A DNA stretch of 64,000 nt from Micromussa lordhowensis (GCA_964020085.1 OZ026606.1:7066783-7130782); one strand, 5' to 3'. Counted from the stretch's first letter, positions 18,510-26,940 are shown. A program made the numbers and translations. The notes: generated by a model not told the origin, from the sequence alone.

Positions 18510-19277
18510 TTAAAATGGAACTTTTTTTAAGATTAATGAAAATGCAGTGTCAGCATGATTTAAATAGACTGGTCTTCTTAAGCCATCAGTTACATAGATT
18601 CGAACGCTTGAAACTCTTGTTTTATTGATAGGATTGTATATAACACGACGCGGTTCAAGGGTAAAATTGTAAGAAGGTCTGAGCGTTCCTGTACCAAAAC
18701 TAAAAACAATATCTGATTCTACCCCATCTACTAATGAATCAGAGACTAAATCACAGTGAATATTTAGGACATCTGTATCTTCTGATAGGTTAGGTACTTT
18801 GGGGCTAACGTTTCTCTCATCTCTTAAGATCACCTTATCGAATCCTATTAGTTTACCAAAATTAGATTTACGCAGGTCAAGCTGATAGTTAGCGTCTAAA
18901 GTCACTAAGACTCTAAAAGTTGGTTCATCAAAAGTCACCGTGATTGGAAATTCTTCATCACCATCACCGCCGACTATTTTAGTCTTTTCCTTAATGTAAT
19001 TATCAATATCAGTGTAATCCCAAACTCCTTTTGGAAAATCAATATCTGTAAATGTTTTCCCACCGTCTTTACTGTAAGCTATCTTTTGATTGTCGTAACC
19101 AGAATTTATATTTGTCCATGTAAAAGCCATTGAAATAATTTTATTAAAACCAATATACCAAATCCCATCACTGTGTTCATAGTCTAGCGTTCTAGAAAAC
19201 CTTGTAGTAAAATCACCAGGTCGATTACCAGCTTCATCTTTAACTGCAAAACTGCTTAATGAGATTTCTCTCTCCAT
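18510..19277 (-). CDS. Minor capsid protein (penton-like single jelly-roll)
   Basis: The product is 255 aa, rich in beta strands. It begins MEREISLSSFAVKDEAGNRPGDF, a start typical of Polinton penton proteins. It has aromatic strands (GIWYIGFNKIISMAFTW), an Asp-rich loop (GGDGDEEFP) and a hydrophobic end (TAFSLILKKVPF). Single-jelly-roll pentons form the five-fold vertices and are where fibres attach. ATG is preceded by GTGTGATAT. The gap to the upstream 345-aa gene is 3 bp, so the two are probably co-transcribed or have overlapping control signals. Confidence 0.75.
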   Translation of the reverse strand: MEREISLSSFAVKDEAGNRPGDFTTRFSRTLDYEHSDGIWYIGFNKIISMAFTWTNINSGYDNQKIAYSKDGGKTFTDIDFPKGVWDYTDIDNYIKEKTKIVGGDGDEEFPITVTFDEPTFRVLVTLDANYQLDLRKSNFGKLIGFDKVILRDERNVSPKVPNLSEDTDVLNIHCDLVSDSLVDGVESDIVFSFGTGTLRPSYNFTLEPRRVIYNPINKTRVSSVRIYVTDGLRRPVYLNHADTAFSLILKKVPF

Positions 19278-19280
19278 ATA

Positions 19281-20318
19281 TCACACCCTGAAATATTTTT
19301 TCACTAACTTTTGATATTGCGACTTATTGATTGATTTTGTTCTTAATAGAGTGTCTAAGATAGTTTGACCCATATTTCTCATCTTGACACTTGTATTGCC
19401 TGCTTCCATTTCACCAATAATTAGTGTTAATTTCTTTAGTAATTCTTGAGCATCATTATAGAAATAGACTCCTCTGCCTCTCCTGACGCCACTTCCCTTT
19501 GTACTTTTCTTTTTCTGTACTTTTAGATAGTCTCTATATTCTTGAATAGGTTTTAGTCTACTATCAGCAAATTTATGAGCCATATCTTTTTCTCGCTCTA
19601 GCTTTTCTATTACATCTTTTGGCAATCCTTTTTTTATGGCTTGTTTTAGTCTATTAGTTGTATTTGTCTTAAATTTACTTGTAATACTGCTTATTTCAGA
19701 ATTTGCTCTTTTTATGTTACTCTCGAGATATTTACTACGTTTAACTGGTGTCATTTCTGGTTGGGATAATCTCATTTCAACATCATCATAGTTAGGAAGA
19801 TTTGCACTATCTAAAATTCTATTAATATCTCCTCTATCTAAATCTTCATCATCATCATCATCAGGTGGTGATTCAATTGCTAAAGGTCCTTCTTCCACAA
19901 AAGAATATTCTGGTGGTAAAGATTCATCTCCTCCTAGATTCCAAAAACTAGGATCCATTTCATATTTTGGTGGCGCGCCTTTAGGTATTATTTGTTTTTC
20001 TGCCTGGGGCGCTACGTAATCTTGGAGATCTAATAATCCTTCTACATCCATATCTTCATATGGATCTACTTCTGGTGCATAATCAATCGCTTCTGGTTTA
20101 CCCGCTGGGGCAGGACGTATTCTCATTTGCGGTCTATTCTTAGGCTTTTGTGCCTTTAACCCATCTATGATTTCATCTAGTCTAAATGATTTTGTTATCC
20201 GCTGGTCAGAAGTCTTACTCTTTATCTTCTCTTCAGTGATCTCATCATAAAGCTGATTCTTCATCCTTCCAGTCTCAGTCCGTTTCTGAGCTAATCGTTT
20301 CCAATTTGAGAGACTCAT
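19281..20318 (-). CDS. Polinton structural protein with two PPxY motifs
   Basis: The product is 345 aa. The N-terminal half is charged and disordered-looking with an acidic DDDDDEDLD run. Two PPxY motifs are present: PPKY (about residues 116-119) and PPEY (about 136-139). Further on is a Lys-rich coiled region. The C-terminal block (GRGVYFYNDAQELLKKLTLI...YQKLVKKYF) is of a kind conserved in Polinton virion genes. PPxY motifs bind WW domains of Nedd4-type ubiquitin ligases, and adenovirus pVI and penton base use them in entry and trafficking; the parallel is inference. ATG is preceded by AATATTAT and faces the ATPase start across 70 bp. Confidence 0.6.
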   Translation of the reverse strand: MSLSNWKRLAQKRTETGRMKNQLYDEITEEKIKSKTSDQRITKSFRLDEIIDGLKAQKPKNRPQMRIRPAPAGKPEAIDYAPEVDPYEDMDVEGLLDLQDYVAPQAEKQIIPKGAPPKYEMDPSFWNLGGDESLPPEYSFVEEGPLAIESPPDDDDDEDLDRGDINRILDSANLPNYDDVEMRLSQPEMTPVKRSKYLESNIKRANSEISSITSKFKTNTTNRLKQAIKKGLPKDVIEKLEREKDMAHKFADSRLKPIQEYRDYLKVQKKKSTKGSGVRRGRGVYFYNDAQELLKKLTLIIGEMEAGNTSVKMRNMGQTILDTLLRTKSINKSQYQKLVKKYFRV

Positions 20319-20388
20319 ATAATATTTATATTTTTTATATTATGTGGCATAATATGAGTCATTTATTAAAAAAATATTAATTATATAG
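20319..20388. promoter_or_regulatory. Divergent intergenic region between the two main gene blocks
   Basis: A 70-bp AT-rich spacer separates the minus-strand structural block and the plus-strand ATPase/fibre block. Both flanking starts show the AT motif (AATATTATATG and AATTATATAGATG). It is the natural switch point of the gene order. Confidence 0.5.
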
Positions 20389-21027
20389 ATGAAAATTCCT
20401 AATTATGATTCAGCTTCTAATAATGACAGCAATTTCAAACGACTGCTACCTTATATGCCTTCAGACAATTTTCGAATGTTAATTTGTGGACCAAGCGGTT
20501 GTGGTAAAACTAACGTTCTCATGCATATGCTTTGTAATCCTCTACTCTACTATGATAAGATTTACTTGTTTTCAAAAAATCTTGAGCAACCAAAGTACAG
20601 ACAACTATTAGAAACATTTCAACCCATTTCAGAAGAGGTTGGTTATGATGTCATAGAAGAGAGTAATGGTGATGTCATTCCTCTGGAAAGCCTAGACCAC
20701 GATAATCAAAAAATAGTTATCTTTGATGACTTTGCTTGTGAACGAAACCAAAAACCTCTCATTGAATATTTTATTGGTGGCCGTCATAAAAATTGCAGTG
20801 TAATCTATTTAAGTCAATCTTATTATCTCACTCCCAAAGACATCAGGTTGAATTGCTCTCATTTTTGTATTTTTGACTCTCCAAGTAATGCAGAGACAGC
20901 AAGAATGTGTAAAGAAGTCAATGTACCTAAGAAGCGATTCGAGAGTGCGACTAGTGAGCCTTATAGTTTTGCGTACATTGATAAGACAAAAAAGACAATC
21001 AGAAAAAATTTCAATGAAAATATATAG
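20389..21027 (+). CDS. DNA-packaging ATPase (A32/FtsK-HerA-like)
   Basis: The product is 212 aa. The Walker A motif is GPSGCGKT (34-41), the Walker B motif is KIVIFDDFACE (about 106-116) and a sensor-type segment is VIYLSQSYY (about 142-150), where the Gln is typical of the family. The length matches Polinton packaging ATPases, which pump the genome into preformed capsids. ATG follows ATTAATTATATAG. The stop TAG at 21025-21027 is followed after 1 bp by the next start. The decayed Polinton has a homologue at 55412. Confidence 0.9.
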   Translation: MKIPNYDSASNNDSNFKRLLPYMPSDNFRMLICGPSGCGKTNVLMHMLCNPLLYYDKIYLFSKNLEQPKYRQLLETFQPISEEVGYDVIEESNGDVIPLESLDHDNQKIVIFDDFACERNQKPLIEYFIGGRHKNCSVIYLSQSYYLTPKDIRLNCSHFCIFDSPSNAETARMCKEVNVPKKRFESATSEPYSFAYIDKTKKTIRKNFNENI

Positions 21028-21028
21028 G

Positions 21029-21265
21029 ATGGATAGAATTAGTTTGCCGAGAAGATTAACACACGAAATATTTAATGTGTTTAATGAGATAAATTTTTTA
21101 TTAGAGAATCTTACTAGTAAACTAGAATGTTTAAAAGAAGTTGAAAAAAAATACAACGAATCTATTTCTGATGAAATACTATTATTAATTAAAAATCTCA
21201 AAATGTTAGATTCTGATTACTTAAGAGATCGAGAAGAAGAAGAAGAAGAAGAAGAAGAAATTTAA
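21029..21265 (+). CDS. Small coiled-coil protein with poly-Glu tail, 78 aa
   Basis: ATG (21029-21031) is preceded by AAAATATATAGG, so the AT start motif sits inside the last codons of the ATPase. The product MDRISLPRRLTHEI... is helical with heptads (LLENLTSKLECLKEVEKKY) and ends in a run of Glu from a GAA microsatellite. Longer open frames starting upstream overlap the ATPase and lack the motif. The function is unknown; it could be an assembly factor or fibre partner given its place. Confidence 0.55.
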   Translation: MDRISLPRRLTHEIFNVFNEINFLLENLTSKLECLKEVEKKYNESISDEILLLIKNLKMLDSDYLRDREEEEEEEEEI

Positions 21266-21280
21266 TTTAGTATATTATAT

Positions 21281-24200
21281 ATGGGTTTTAGCAATGGACA
21301 ACTTGAATCAACATCAGCAACAGGAAGAGGTGAAAAAGGTGATCCTGGTTTACCTGGAATTGGATTTAGTCTAACTGATGATGGTAATTTTGATATTGAT
21401 AGTAAGCGATTAACTGAAGTAGCCCTTCCTATCGATAATAATGATGCAGCAACAAAAGAGTATGTAGATAATAACCTACCAGCTATTGATTTGTCACCTT
21501 ATCTGAAAAGAGATGGAACAACTTCAATGACTGGTCATTTAAATATGAATAATCATAAGATTAGTGATTTAGAAGATGCTACGGATGATAATGATGCTGT
21601 ACCTCTAAAACAATTAAAGGAGATGACAACAGATCATAGGACAAATTATCATTTGCAACCTAGTTTTACTTTTTATAAAGATTTTGGTGATAAAGCAGAA
21701 TGTACTAAAGGATCTATACCTATTCCTGGGCACACTGATCATTTTGAACTATTAGAAGCGCCTCGAGAAGGGGCGCAATCTGGTTATGCTTATTCTACTG
21801 TTCGACTAGTGAACAATTTAGAAATAGATCCTAATTATTCTATCGTTTTTGAAATATTTGGATATGATGGAACAAATATAGTTACAGATGGTGATTCAGA
21901 TAGGCTATTATTTACAAATGTCACTGGTAATGCAAACATAATTGATTTTAGTCATGATTGGTTTAGCAATTACGCAAAAGCTTACATAATATTTAATAGT
22001 TCTAAAAGAGATGTGAACATCCGTTTACAATTTCGATATTATGGTTCCAGTAACTCTAATTTTAAATTTCTATTTTTTAGTAGATGTGTCAAAGGAATAC
22101 AAAGGACTAGTTTTGATCATAGATTATTTAATGTTAAAAGTACTGATTTTTCAGGAACAATATTAAATTTTGAACCGATCAATATGAATAATGAAAAGAT
22201 AATCAATATTGGTAATCCTACTGACTCTAAAGATGCAACAAGCAAAGAATATGTTGACGATGAAGACGCTAAACAGGATATTGCTATTAATGATTTATCT
22301 TCTAGAAAAGCAGATAGGTCAGAAGTATTACTCCTAAACGGAAGCCAAAACATGACTGGTAATCTTTCTATGAATGGAAATAGGATTTTTAGCTTACCTA
22401 TTCCAACTGGGCCGCAGCAACCTGTGACAAAGACTTATTTAGAAAGTCAAATTGCTTCCATACCACAGTCTGATTTAAGTCTTTATCTCAAAGTAGATGG
22501 TTCTCGTGCTATGACTGGAAATCTCAAGATGAATGACAATAAAATAACAGATTTAGAGACTCAAGATGATGTCCCAATCATTGATTACCCTAATTATGTA
22601 AAAGATTCTAAAATGGCTGTTAATAAACTTTATGTCAATGAAAACTTTTTAAAATTAAAAGGTGATGACTATGACTTAAAAGGTAAACGGATAAGAAATA
22701 CTGAACCATATGGTGTCAATACTTTTGATACAAATGATTTGGTCTCCAAGGCATTTGTCTTAGCAGAAATAAGTAAGCTACCTACAGATGTATTAAAATT
22801 GGATGGTTCACGTGCTATGACAGGTACTCTCCAAATGGGTGATAATGCTATCACTGGAATTAGGAGTAGTTCAGCAGACGATGCAGCCCTAACTGTTGGA
22901 GGAGCTAAGTCTACATATCTGCCCCTTACTGGTGATCGAGGGATGCAAGGAAATCTCGATATGGGAGGAAATTCTATTAGAAATATTAAACCTTTTGTTG
23001 AAGATGACTCAAGTCAAGCAGCACAAAATGCTCAATCCAATGATGTTATTAACTTTGGGTATTTTCACGGACAGAGAGGTCAACTAAAAAGACAAATAAA
23101 TGATGTCGCTGCAGCAGCTCTTAACAGGAAAAATCCTTATCCCATGGAAGGAGATCTCGATATGGCCAATCATAGCATTATCCGTTTGAAAGATCCAAAT
23201 TCATCAGATAGCTTTCACGCTTCCAATGTTAACTATGTTAATAGGACAATTAGTGATAATAACGCTGTTATTAACTCTTTGATAGAAGATAAAGTGAGTG
23301 AAGCAGAAGCACTTAATATTAAAGCAAACCGACAAGAGAATGAATTCTCTTTTGTTATGGATGATGACCTATTTAAAGAAGATGATGATGATATTACTAA
23401 AGCTGGAAAAAAAGATAGAGATTTTTATCAAATTAAACGAGAGACTTATCGATTTAAAATTAAGTATGATGATTCCATCCATTATTATAGTACTCGATTA
23501 ACTATTGATTTAAAATCATTAGATTTAGGTGAGTATACATTAGCTTTTGAAATGTATTATGGTAATAAAGTGGATAAAGATGAAGTGGTTGTTAACGCTG
23601 TATCCGAAACTTTGAATGTATCACGTAATAATACAAATACTTTTTCTGATCATAGTAGAACAATTATCAATTTTCATAAATATGGAAACATTGGGATTAT
23701 TGATTTAGATATTGATTTAACTTTAAAGTACTGGAGTGGTGAAACTTATGATTTTTTCACAAACATCTTTGTAGTTGTTTATGGTGTAAGTGGTCATCAG
23801 AATGACGTTGACCCACGAATTTGGGATAGATTCTATACCATCAGAAACAAAGTTATTAATTATGAAGCACCTATAGATATGGGTAATCGTCAGATAAAAG
23901 GATTATCTGATGGGAATGAAAACGGTGATGCTGTTAATGTGAAACAACTGAATGAAACAGAAGATAATGTTGTAAAATATGTTGATGGTGAAATTGCAAA
24001 AGTAAATAGTGAAATTGCAAAAGAAAATCCTACTATTAATGAAAATAAAAATGTTATAGAATTAATAGTAAAATATATATTAAGTAATGATTCAAAGATT
24101 TCTTTAATAAAAGATTTGTATTTTTCTGATAGTAATGAAGGTAGAACACCAAATACATATGCGTTTGTAACTACTGGTGATAACACAGGTGATTTTACTT

Positions 24201-24619
24201 TTTATTATGTCTTCCAGCATAGTGCAATTACTAATAATGTAATGGCTGTACATTTTGATATTAAGAATACAAGAGGTGTATTTATTTTTGTTGATAAAAG
24301 CAAAGTAGTAATTTCACGTAATCCTACAATAGATGAACCATCTTTAAGATCATTTAATATTCCAAATAATTCTTTAGGAAAGCAAGTCCTATTTTGGATT
24401 TGGGTAAAAGGCACAGTTATGAATATAATTTTTAGTGGAATTAGTGCTCCAATTAATGTGGGTAATGCTTTTGTAGATACTACTATAAGAAGAGTAAATG
24501 TAGAAGATAATCCTTTCACTAAGGTGAGAGGATTAATAACTAAAAATATTTATGATAATACCAGTCAAGCTTATCAGTTAATAAAAGAATTTGAGAAGAG
24601 CGAAGGAACTATTATATAA
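21281..24619 (+). CDS. Long fibre-like protein with phage-tail-type repeats
   Basis: The product is 1112 aa. The N-terminal tail MGFSNGQLESTSATGRGEKG leads into a short collagen-like GxY stretch (GEKGDPGLPG). A repeated unit of the form MTGxLxMxxNxIxxL follows (starting near residues 83, 357, 411, 513, 557, 628), a motif seen in phage tail fibres. Globular beta-rich blocks lie between repeats. A Glu/Asn/Ile coiled region and a C-terminal domain (about 985-1112) end the protein. Fibres attach to penton vertices and bind host cells. The tail is shared with the next gene, so both may anchor to the same penton. ATG follows TATATTATAT. Confidence 0.7.
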   Translation: MGFSNGQLESTSATGRGEKGDPGLPGIGFSLTDDGNFDIDSKRLTEVALPIDNNDAATKEYVDNNLPAIDLSPYLKRDGTTSMTGHLNMNNHKISDLEDATDDNDAVPLKQLKEMTTDHRTNYHLQPSFTFYKDFGDKAECTKGSIPIPGHTDHFELLEAPREGAQSGYAYSTVRLVNNLEIDPNYSIVFEIFGYDGTNIVTDGDSDRLLFTNVTGNANIIDFSHDWFSNYAKAYIIFNSSKRDVNIRLQFRYYGSSNSNFKFLFFSRCVKGIQRTSFDHRLFNVKSTDFSGTILNFEPINMNNEKIINIGNPTDSKDATSKEYVDDEDAKQDIAINDLSSRKADRSEVLLLNGSQNMTGNLSMNGNRIFSLPIPTGPQQPVTKTYLESQIASIPQSDLSLYLKVDGSRAMTGNLKMNDNKITDLETQDDVPIIDYPNYVKDSKMAVNKLYVNENFLKLKGDDYDLKGKRIRNTEPYGVNTFDTNDLVSKAFVLAEISKLPTDVLKLDGSRAMTGTLQMGDNAITGIRSSSADDAALTVGGAKSTYLPLTGDRGMQGNLDMGGNSIRNIKPFVEDDSSQAAQNAQSNDVINFGYFHGQRGQLKRQINDVAAAALNRKNPYPMEGDLDMANHSIIRLKDPNSSDSFHASNVNYVNRTISDNNAVINSLIEDKVSEAEALNIKANRQENEFSFVMDDDLFKEDDDDITKAGKKDRDFYQIKRETYRFKIKYDDSIHYYSTRLTIDLKSLDLGEYTLAFEMYYGNKVDKDEVVVNAVSETLNVSRNNTNTFSDHSRTIINFHKYGNIGIIDLDIDLTLKYWSGETYDFFTNIFVVVYGVSGHQNDVDPRIWDRFYTIRNKVINYEAPIDMGNRQIKGLSDGNENGDAVNVKQLNETEDNVVKYVDGEIAKVNSEIAKENPTINENKNVIELIVKYILSNDSKISLIKDLYFSDSNEGRTPNTYAFVTTGDNTGDFTFYYVFQHSAITNNVMAVHFDIKNTRGVFIFVDKSKVVISRNPTIDEPSLRSFNIPNNSLGKQVLFWIWVKGTVMNIIFSGISAPINVGNAFVDTTIRRVNVEDNPFTKVRGLITKNIYDNTSQAYQLIKEFEKSEGTII

Positions 24620-24630
24620 TATAAATATAT

Positions 24631-25380
24631 ATGGGATTTACAAATGGGCAACATGAAAAACCATCAACGACAGGAAAAGTAGAAAAGGTTAAAAAAGGAA
24701 TAGGCTTAAAATTAACTCCAGACAACCATTTCCATTTACAAAACAAGAGATTAACTAACATTTCCGCTCCAATAAATGATCACGACGCAACCACTAAACG
24801 TTTCGTATCTGATTTATTAAAGACAAAAGCAGCAACTACATACGTTAACAATGAACTAGCTAAAAAGACTAACTCATCAGCTTTAAAGGATTACGCTTTA
24901 ATTACTGATTTAGGAACTTTAGCAATCGAATTCAATGATGCATTAAAAAGCAAAGTCGATTACAATGATTTAGAGACTAAGACGCAAAGTACAAATACCT
25001 CTGTCCACCCGTTCATCACAGTCTATGCAGAAGAGAATGGACCACTGATTAAAAGTACACTCCAATGGAGTTTCGGTAATGGATGTGAGCGAAATAAGCA
25101 ATATGGTTGGCCTAGTCCTGTAGACGGTAAAATAGTTCGTGGCAGCATTTGTGTTTGCGCGGGCAATAGGCAAGCATCTGAAGTGATCGTCGGCTTAGTA
25201 CACAATGGTGCTGATAAAGATTTAAAAATTATCAAACCTGCGGATGAGTGGTCAAAGATGACTATTTTCAGCGATCCGATTACGATACGAGCCGGTGACA
25301 CGATCAATTTTCGAAGCAAAACATCGAATTCATCTGTAACACACGCGATGGTAAACTTATTGATCGAAATTGATGTCTAG
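24631..25380 (+). CDS. Short fibre-like protein sharing the N-terminal tail
   Basis: The product is 249 aa. The N-terminus (MGFTNGQHEKPSTTGKVEKV, then GIGLKLTPDNHFHLQNKRLT) parallels that of the long fibre (MGFSNGQLESTSATG...GIGFSLTDDGNFDIDSKRLT), but the collagen-like triplets are degraded. After a short coiled linker comes a distinct beta-rich head (about 115-249, WSFGNGCERNKQYGW, DPITIRAGDTINF). The arrangement recalls adenoviruses with a long and a short fibre. The gene starts 11 bp after the long-fibre stop and has its own AT motif (ATAAATATAT). The head family is not recognised. Confidence 0.65.
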   Translation: MGFTNGQHEKPSTTGKVEKVKKGIGLKLTPDNHFHLQNKRLTNISAPINDHDATTKRFVSDLLKTKAATTYVNNELAKKTNSSALKDYALITDLGTLAIEFNDALKSKVDYNDLETKTQSTNTSVHPFITVYAEENGPLIKSTLQWSFGNGCERNKQYGWPSPVDGKIVRGSICVCAGNRQASEVIVGLVHNGADKDLKIIKPADEWSKMTIFSDPITIRAGDTINFRSKTSNSSVTHAMVNLLIEIDV

Positions 25381-25925
25381 TATGAAAATATATGAAGCGT
25401 GTCTGATGCAAATGAGTTTCAGACACGTCAGATATTTGAAACGCTTCATCCACCCACGCTAAATTAATGGCTTGCCTGATGCGCATGGGTGGATGAACCG
25501 TGTCTTATATGTGAAGCGTGGGTGGATGGAAAAAAGTGCACCACATGCTCGAGAAAACCGGGTTGGTGCAATATAAATATTCCAATTGAATTGAGTAGAG
25601 AAACAGCGAGCAAATGGTGGTGCTTTTGGAGGTGGGGAATGGCCGCCCCTGAATCCTGATACGGCACGTGCAGGCGCTTGTTAGGGATAGTAGGGTGAGA
25701 CCGTCTACGGTGATAACCCTCGGGTGAACCCGTCCCGGCCCAGTAGATAACTGGGGGTGCTCAGAGGTCTTTCGGGATCTCAAACACGCGAGCGACAGCC
25801 GCCTTGTCAGCGGCGCGAAAGTCCTAGCCGAGACTAGGCAAGTAACAGCCACCGAGCACCCCCGACCAGGGTTTTGTCATTTTTTGTCACGCATTTTAGA
25901 AAAATTTATCTTATCCAAAGAATAG
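25381..25925 (+). ncRNA. GC-rich, highly self-complementary intergenic block; candidate structured RNA
   Basis: About 470 bp with much higher GC than the rest of the element and no convincing ORF. Stems seen by eye: ATGAAGCG (25392-25399) with 25442-25449; GTGTCTGA (25399-25406) with 25419-25426; CCACCCACGC (25450-25459) with 25516-25525; GGGGGTGCTC (25753-25762) with 25854-25863. Inside the last lie GAGGTCT/GGATCTC closed by TTCG (25764-25781), GCCGC/GCGGC (25798-25814) and CCTAG/CTAGG (25823-25838). It sits between the short fibre and a small gene. It does not match a hammerhead or a tRNA. The strand is assigned by neighbours only. Confidence 0.45.
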
Positions 25926-26186
25926 ATGGATATCAAAAGTTTATCTTCTTTGATAGATGAAAGTAGAAAGTTTATTAAAATTTCTCTCGAAAAGAGGGGA
26001 AAAAAATCAATCACATCTTTTGAAAAGTTTGAAGGTTTCAATTTAAAAGATTGGAAGAAAAAGTTAGCGTGTAACGGTTTTATTAGAGACCAAACTGTAA
26101 ACCTTCAAGGTGATCAAACTGAAAAAATATATGATGAATTAATCCAAATGGGCTATGATAGCGATCAAATTGTTTTTAATTTATAA
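25926..26186 (+). CDS. Small uncharacterised protein, 86 aa
   Basis: ATG follows CCAAAGAATAG, a weaker version of the element start motif. The product MDIKSLSSLIDESRKFIKIS... is charged and probably helical, with a KKLACNGFIRDQTVNLQGDQ segment. No family is recognised. It lies just downstream of the structured GC-rich block and 19 bp before the membrane-protein gene. Confidence 0.5.
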   Translation: MDIKSLSSLIDESRKFIKISLEKRGKKSITSFEKFEGFNLKDWKKKLACNGFIRDQTVNLQGDQTEKIYDELIQMGYDSDQIVFNL

Positions 26187-26205
26187 ATATAATAAAAATA
26201 ATATA

Positions 26206-26688
26206 ATGATGGCTAAAAAGAATATTTTCGATTGGAATCATATTTCAGACAAATTATCGACTGATGAAGTAGACGAACTAAAGTCTTATTATCTAAGCTA
26301 TCATAGGAAATGTTGGGCTTTCAAAATGGCTTACAAAAGATTCAAATTGCTCAAATTCATTGGTAATTCACTCTCTGTTCTGACCGCTTCAGGTGGAATT
26401 GCTAGCGCTATTGCTACTGGTGGTATCAGTCTCATAGCGATTAGTACAGTGGCATTATTAGTTAAAGGATATATGGAACACAAAGGTTTAGACTTAAAAA
26501 TTCAAAATTGTACCTATGCCTATCAAAGTTACCAGCATTTGTTAATAATGATTCGAGAAGCGATGCGCTCAGGTGATCTTAACCGAGAAAGTTTAATTAA
26601 TCAAATGACAAGTGTTGACAATTTTGTGATTGATAATAGTCCAATTGTTGATAAATATTTAAAGATGTATGACGCTAAAATGTCTTAA
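26206..26688 (+). CDS. Putative membrane protein, 160 aa
   Basis: Tandem ATGs at 26206 and 26209 follow AAAATAATATA; an in-frame ATG at 26155 overlaps the previous gene and is less likely. A polar N-terminus is followed by a Gly/Ala/Ile-rich hydrophobic region of about 40 residues (LSVLTASGGIASAIA, GGISLIAISTVALLV), probably a membrane hairpin, then a helical tail. Polintons often carry short membrane proteins of unknown role. TAA (26686-26688) ends on the first base of the right TIR, mirroring the left end. Confidence 0.6.
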   Translation: MMAKKNIFDWNHISDKLSTDEVDELKSYYLSYHRKCWAFKMAYKRFKLLKFIGNSLSVLTASGGIASAIATGGISLIAISTVALLVKGYMEHKGLDLKIQNCTYAYQSYQHLLIMIREAMRSGDLNRESLINQMTSVDNFVIDNSPIVDKYLKMYDAKMS

Positions 26689-26934
26689 AAATCAGCATCG
26701 TGAGAACAATCTAAATTTTACTATATCCTACACTATCCTACGCATTTTAGGCATTTTTGTGCGTAAAATAGTATGTCTAATTTTTACGATATCTACGCTA
26801 CTTACACTACCTACGCATAACTACGCTGTTTTAGTGTATTATATCATATATTTTAGACTCAGATTTTTACACTAACTACGCTGAGATGCGTAAAATTCAG
26901 AAATTGCGGTAGCTGCCCCAATTACTACACTACT
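26688..26934 (-). repeat. Right terminal inverted repeat, 247 bp
   Basis: This is the exact reverse complement of 6840-7086 as far as I can read, ending CTACACTACT. The outer boundary is fixed by TACATT immediately outside. Confidence 0.95.
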
Positions 26935-26940
26935 TACATT
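26935..26940. repeat. Right target-site duplication of the Polinton
   Basis: TACATT, identical to 6834-6839. Confidence 0.95.

Larger units (their letters stand above)
6840..26934. mobile_element. Complete Polinton/Maverick element (endogenous virus-like), 20,095 bp
   Basis: The element is bounded by 247-bp inverted repeats that start AGTAGTGTAG and by TACATT duplications. It is AT-rich, unlike host coding DNA. It carries the full Polinton signature set: protein-primed polymerase B, rve integrase with chromodomain, adenain-like protease, A32/FtsK-like ATPase, double-jelly-roll major capsid and penton-like minor capsid. It also carries core, fibre, zinc-ribbon/PLA2 and VLTF3-like proteins. 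Most genes from 7.1 to 20.3 kb are on the minus strand, while the ATPase, fibres and three small genes from 20.4 to 26.7 kb are on the plus strand. One small plus-strand gene (14609) interrupts the minus block. No nonsense decay is visible. The only frame breaks are at A-runs before integrase and protease. The gene set matches adintovirus-like Polintons, and the insertion is intronic in a Cas-family gene. Confidence 0.95.

Noticed and set aside
20873..21265. 130-codon plus-strand frame overlapping the ATPase
   Set aside because: Only the 3' part from 21029 has the element start motif; the upstream extension lies out of frame inside the ATPase.
23890..24519. Minus-strand ORFs opposite the long fibre gene
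   Set aside because: Shadows of the fibre frame with no start motif or features.
25385..25540. Possible hammerhead ribozyme in the CTGATG words of the GC-rich block
   Set aside because: The core needs CUGANGA and a GAAA with proper stems. Here CTGATGCA and CTGATGCG lack the conserved A, and no matching third stem was found.
25798..25814. H-type pseudoknot GACA/TGTC with GCCGC/GCGGC
   Set aside because: The connecting loops would be 0-2 nt, too short to cross the stems, so these are alternative hairpins.
25505..25852. 115-codon minus-strand ORF over the GC-rich block
   Set aside because: Its composition is that of random translation of structured DNA (Ser/Thr/Leu/Arg-rich), it has no AT start motif, and it runs against the neighbours.
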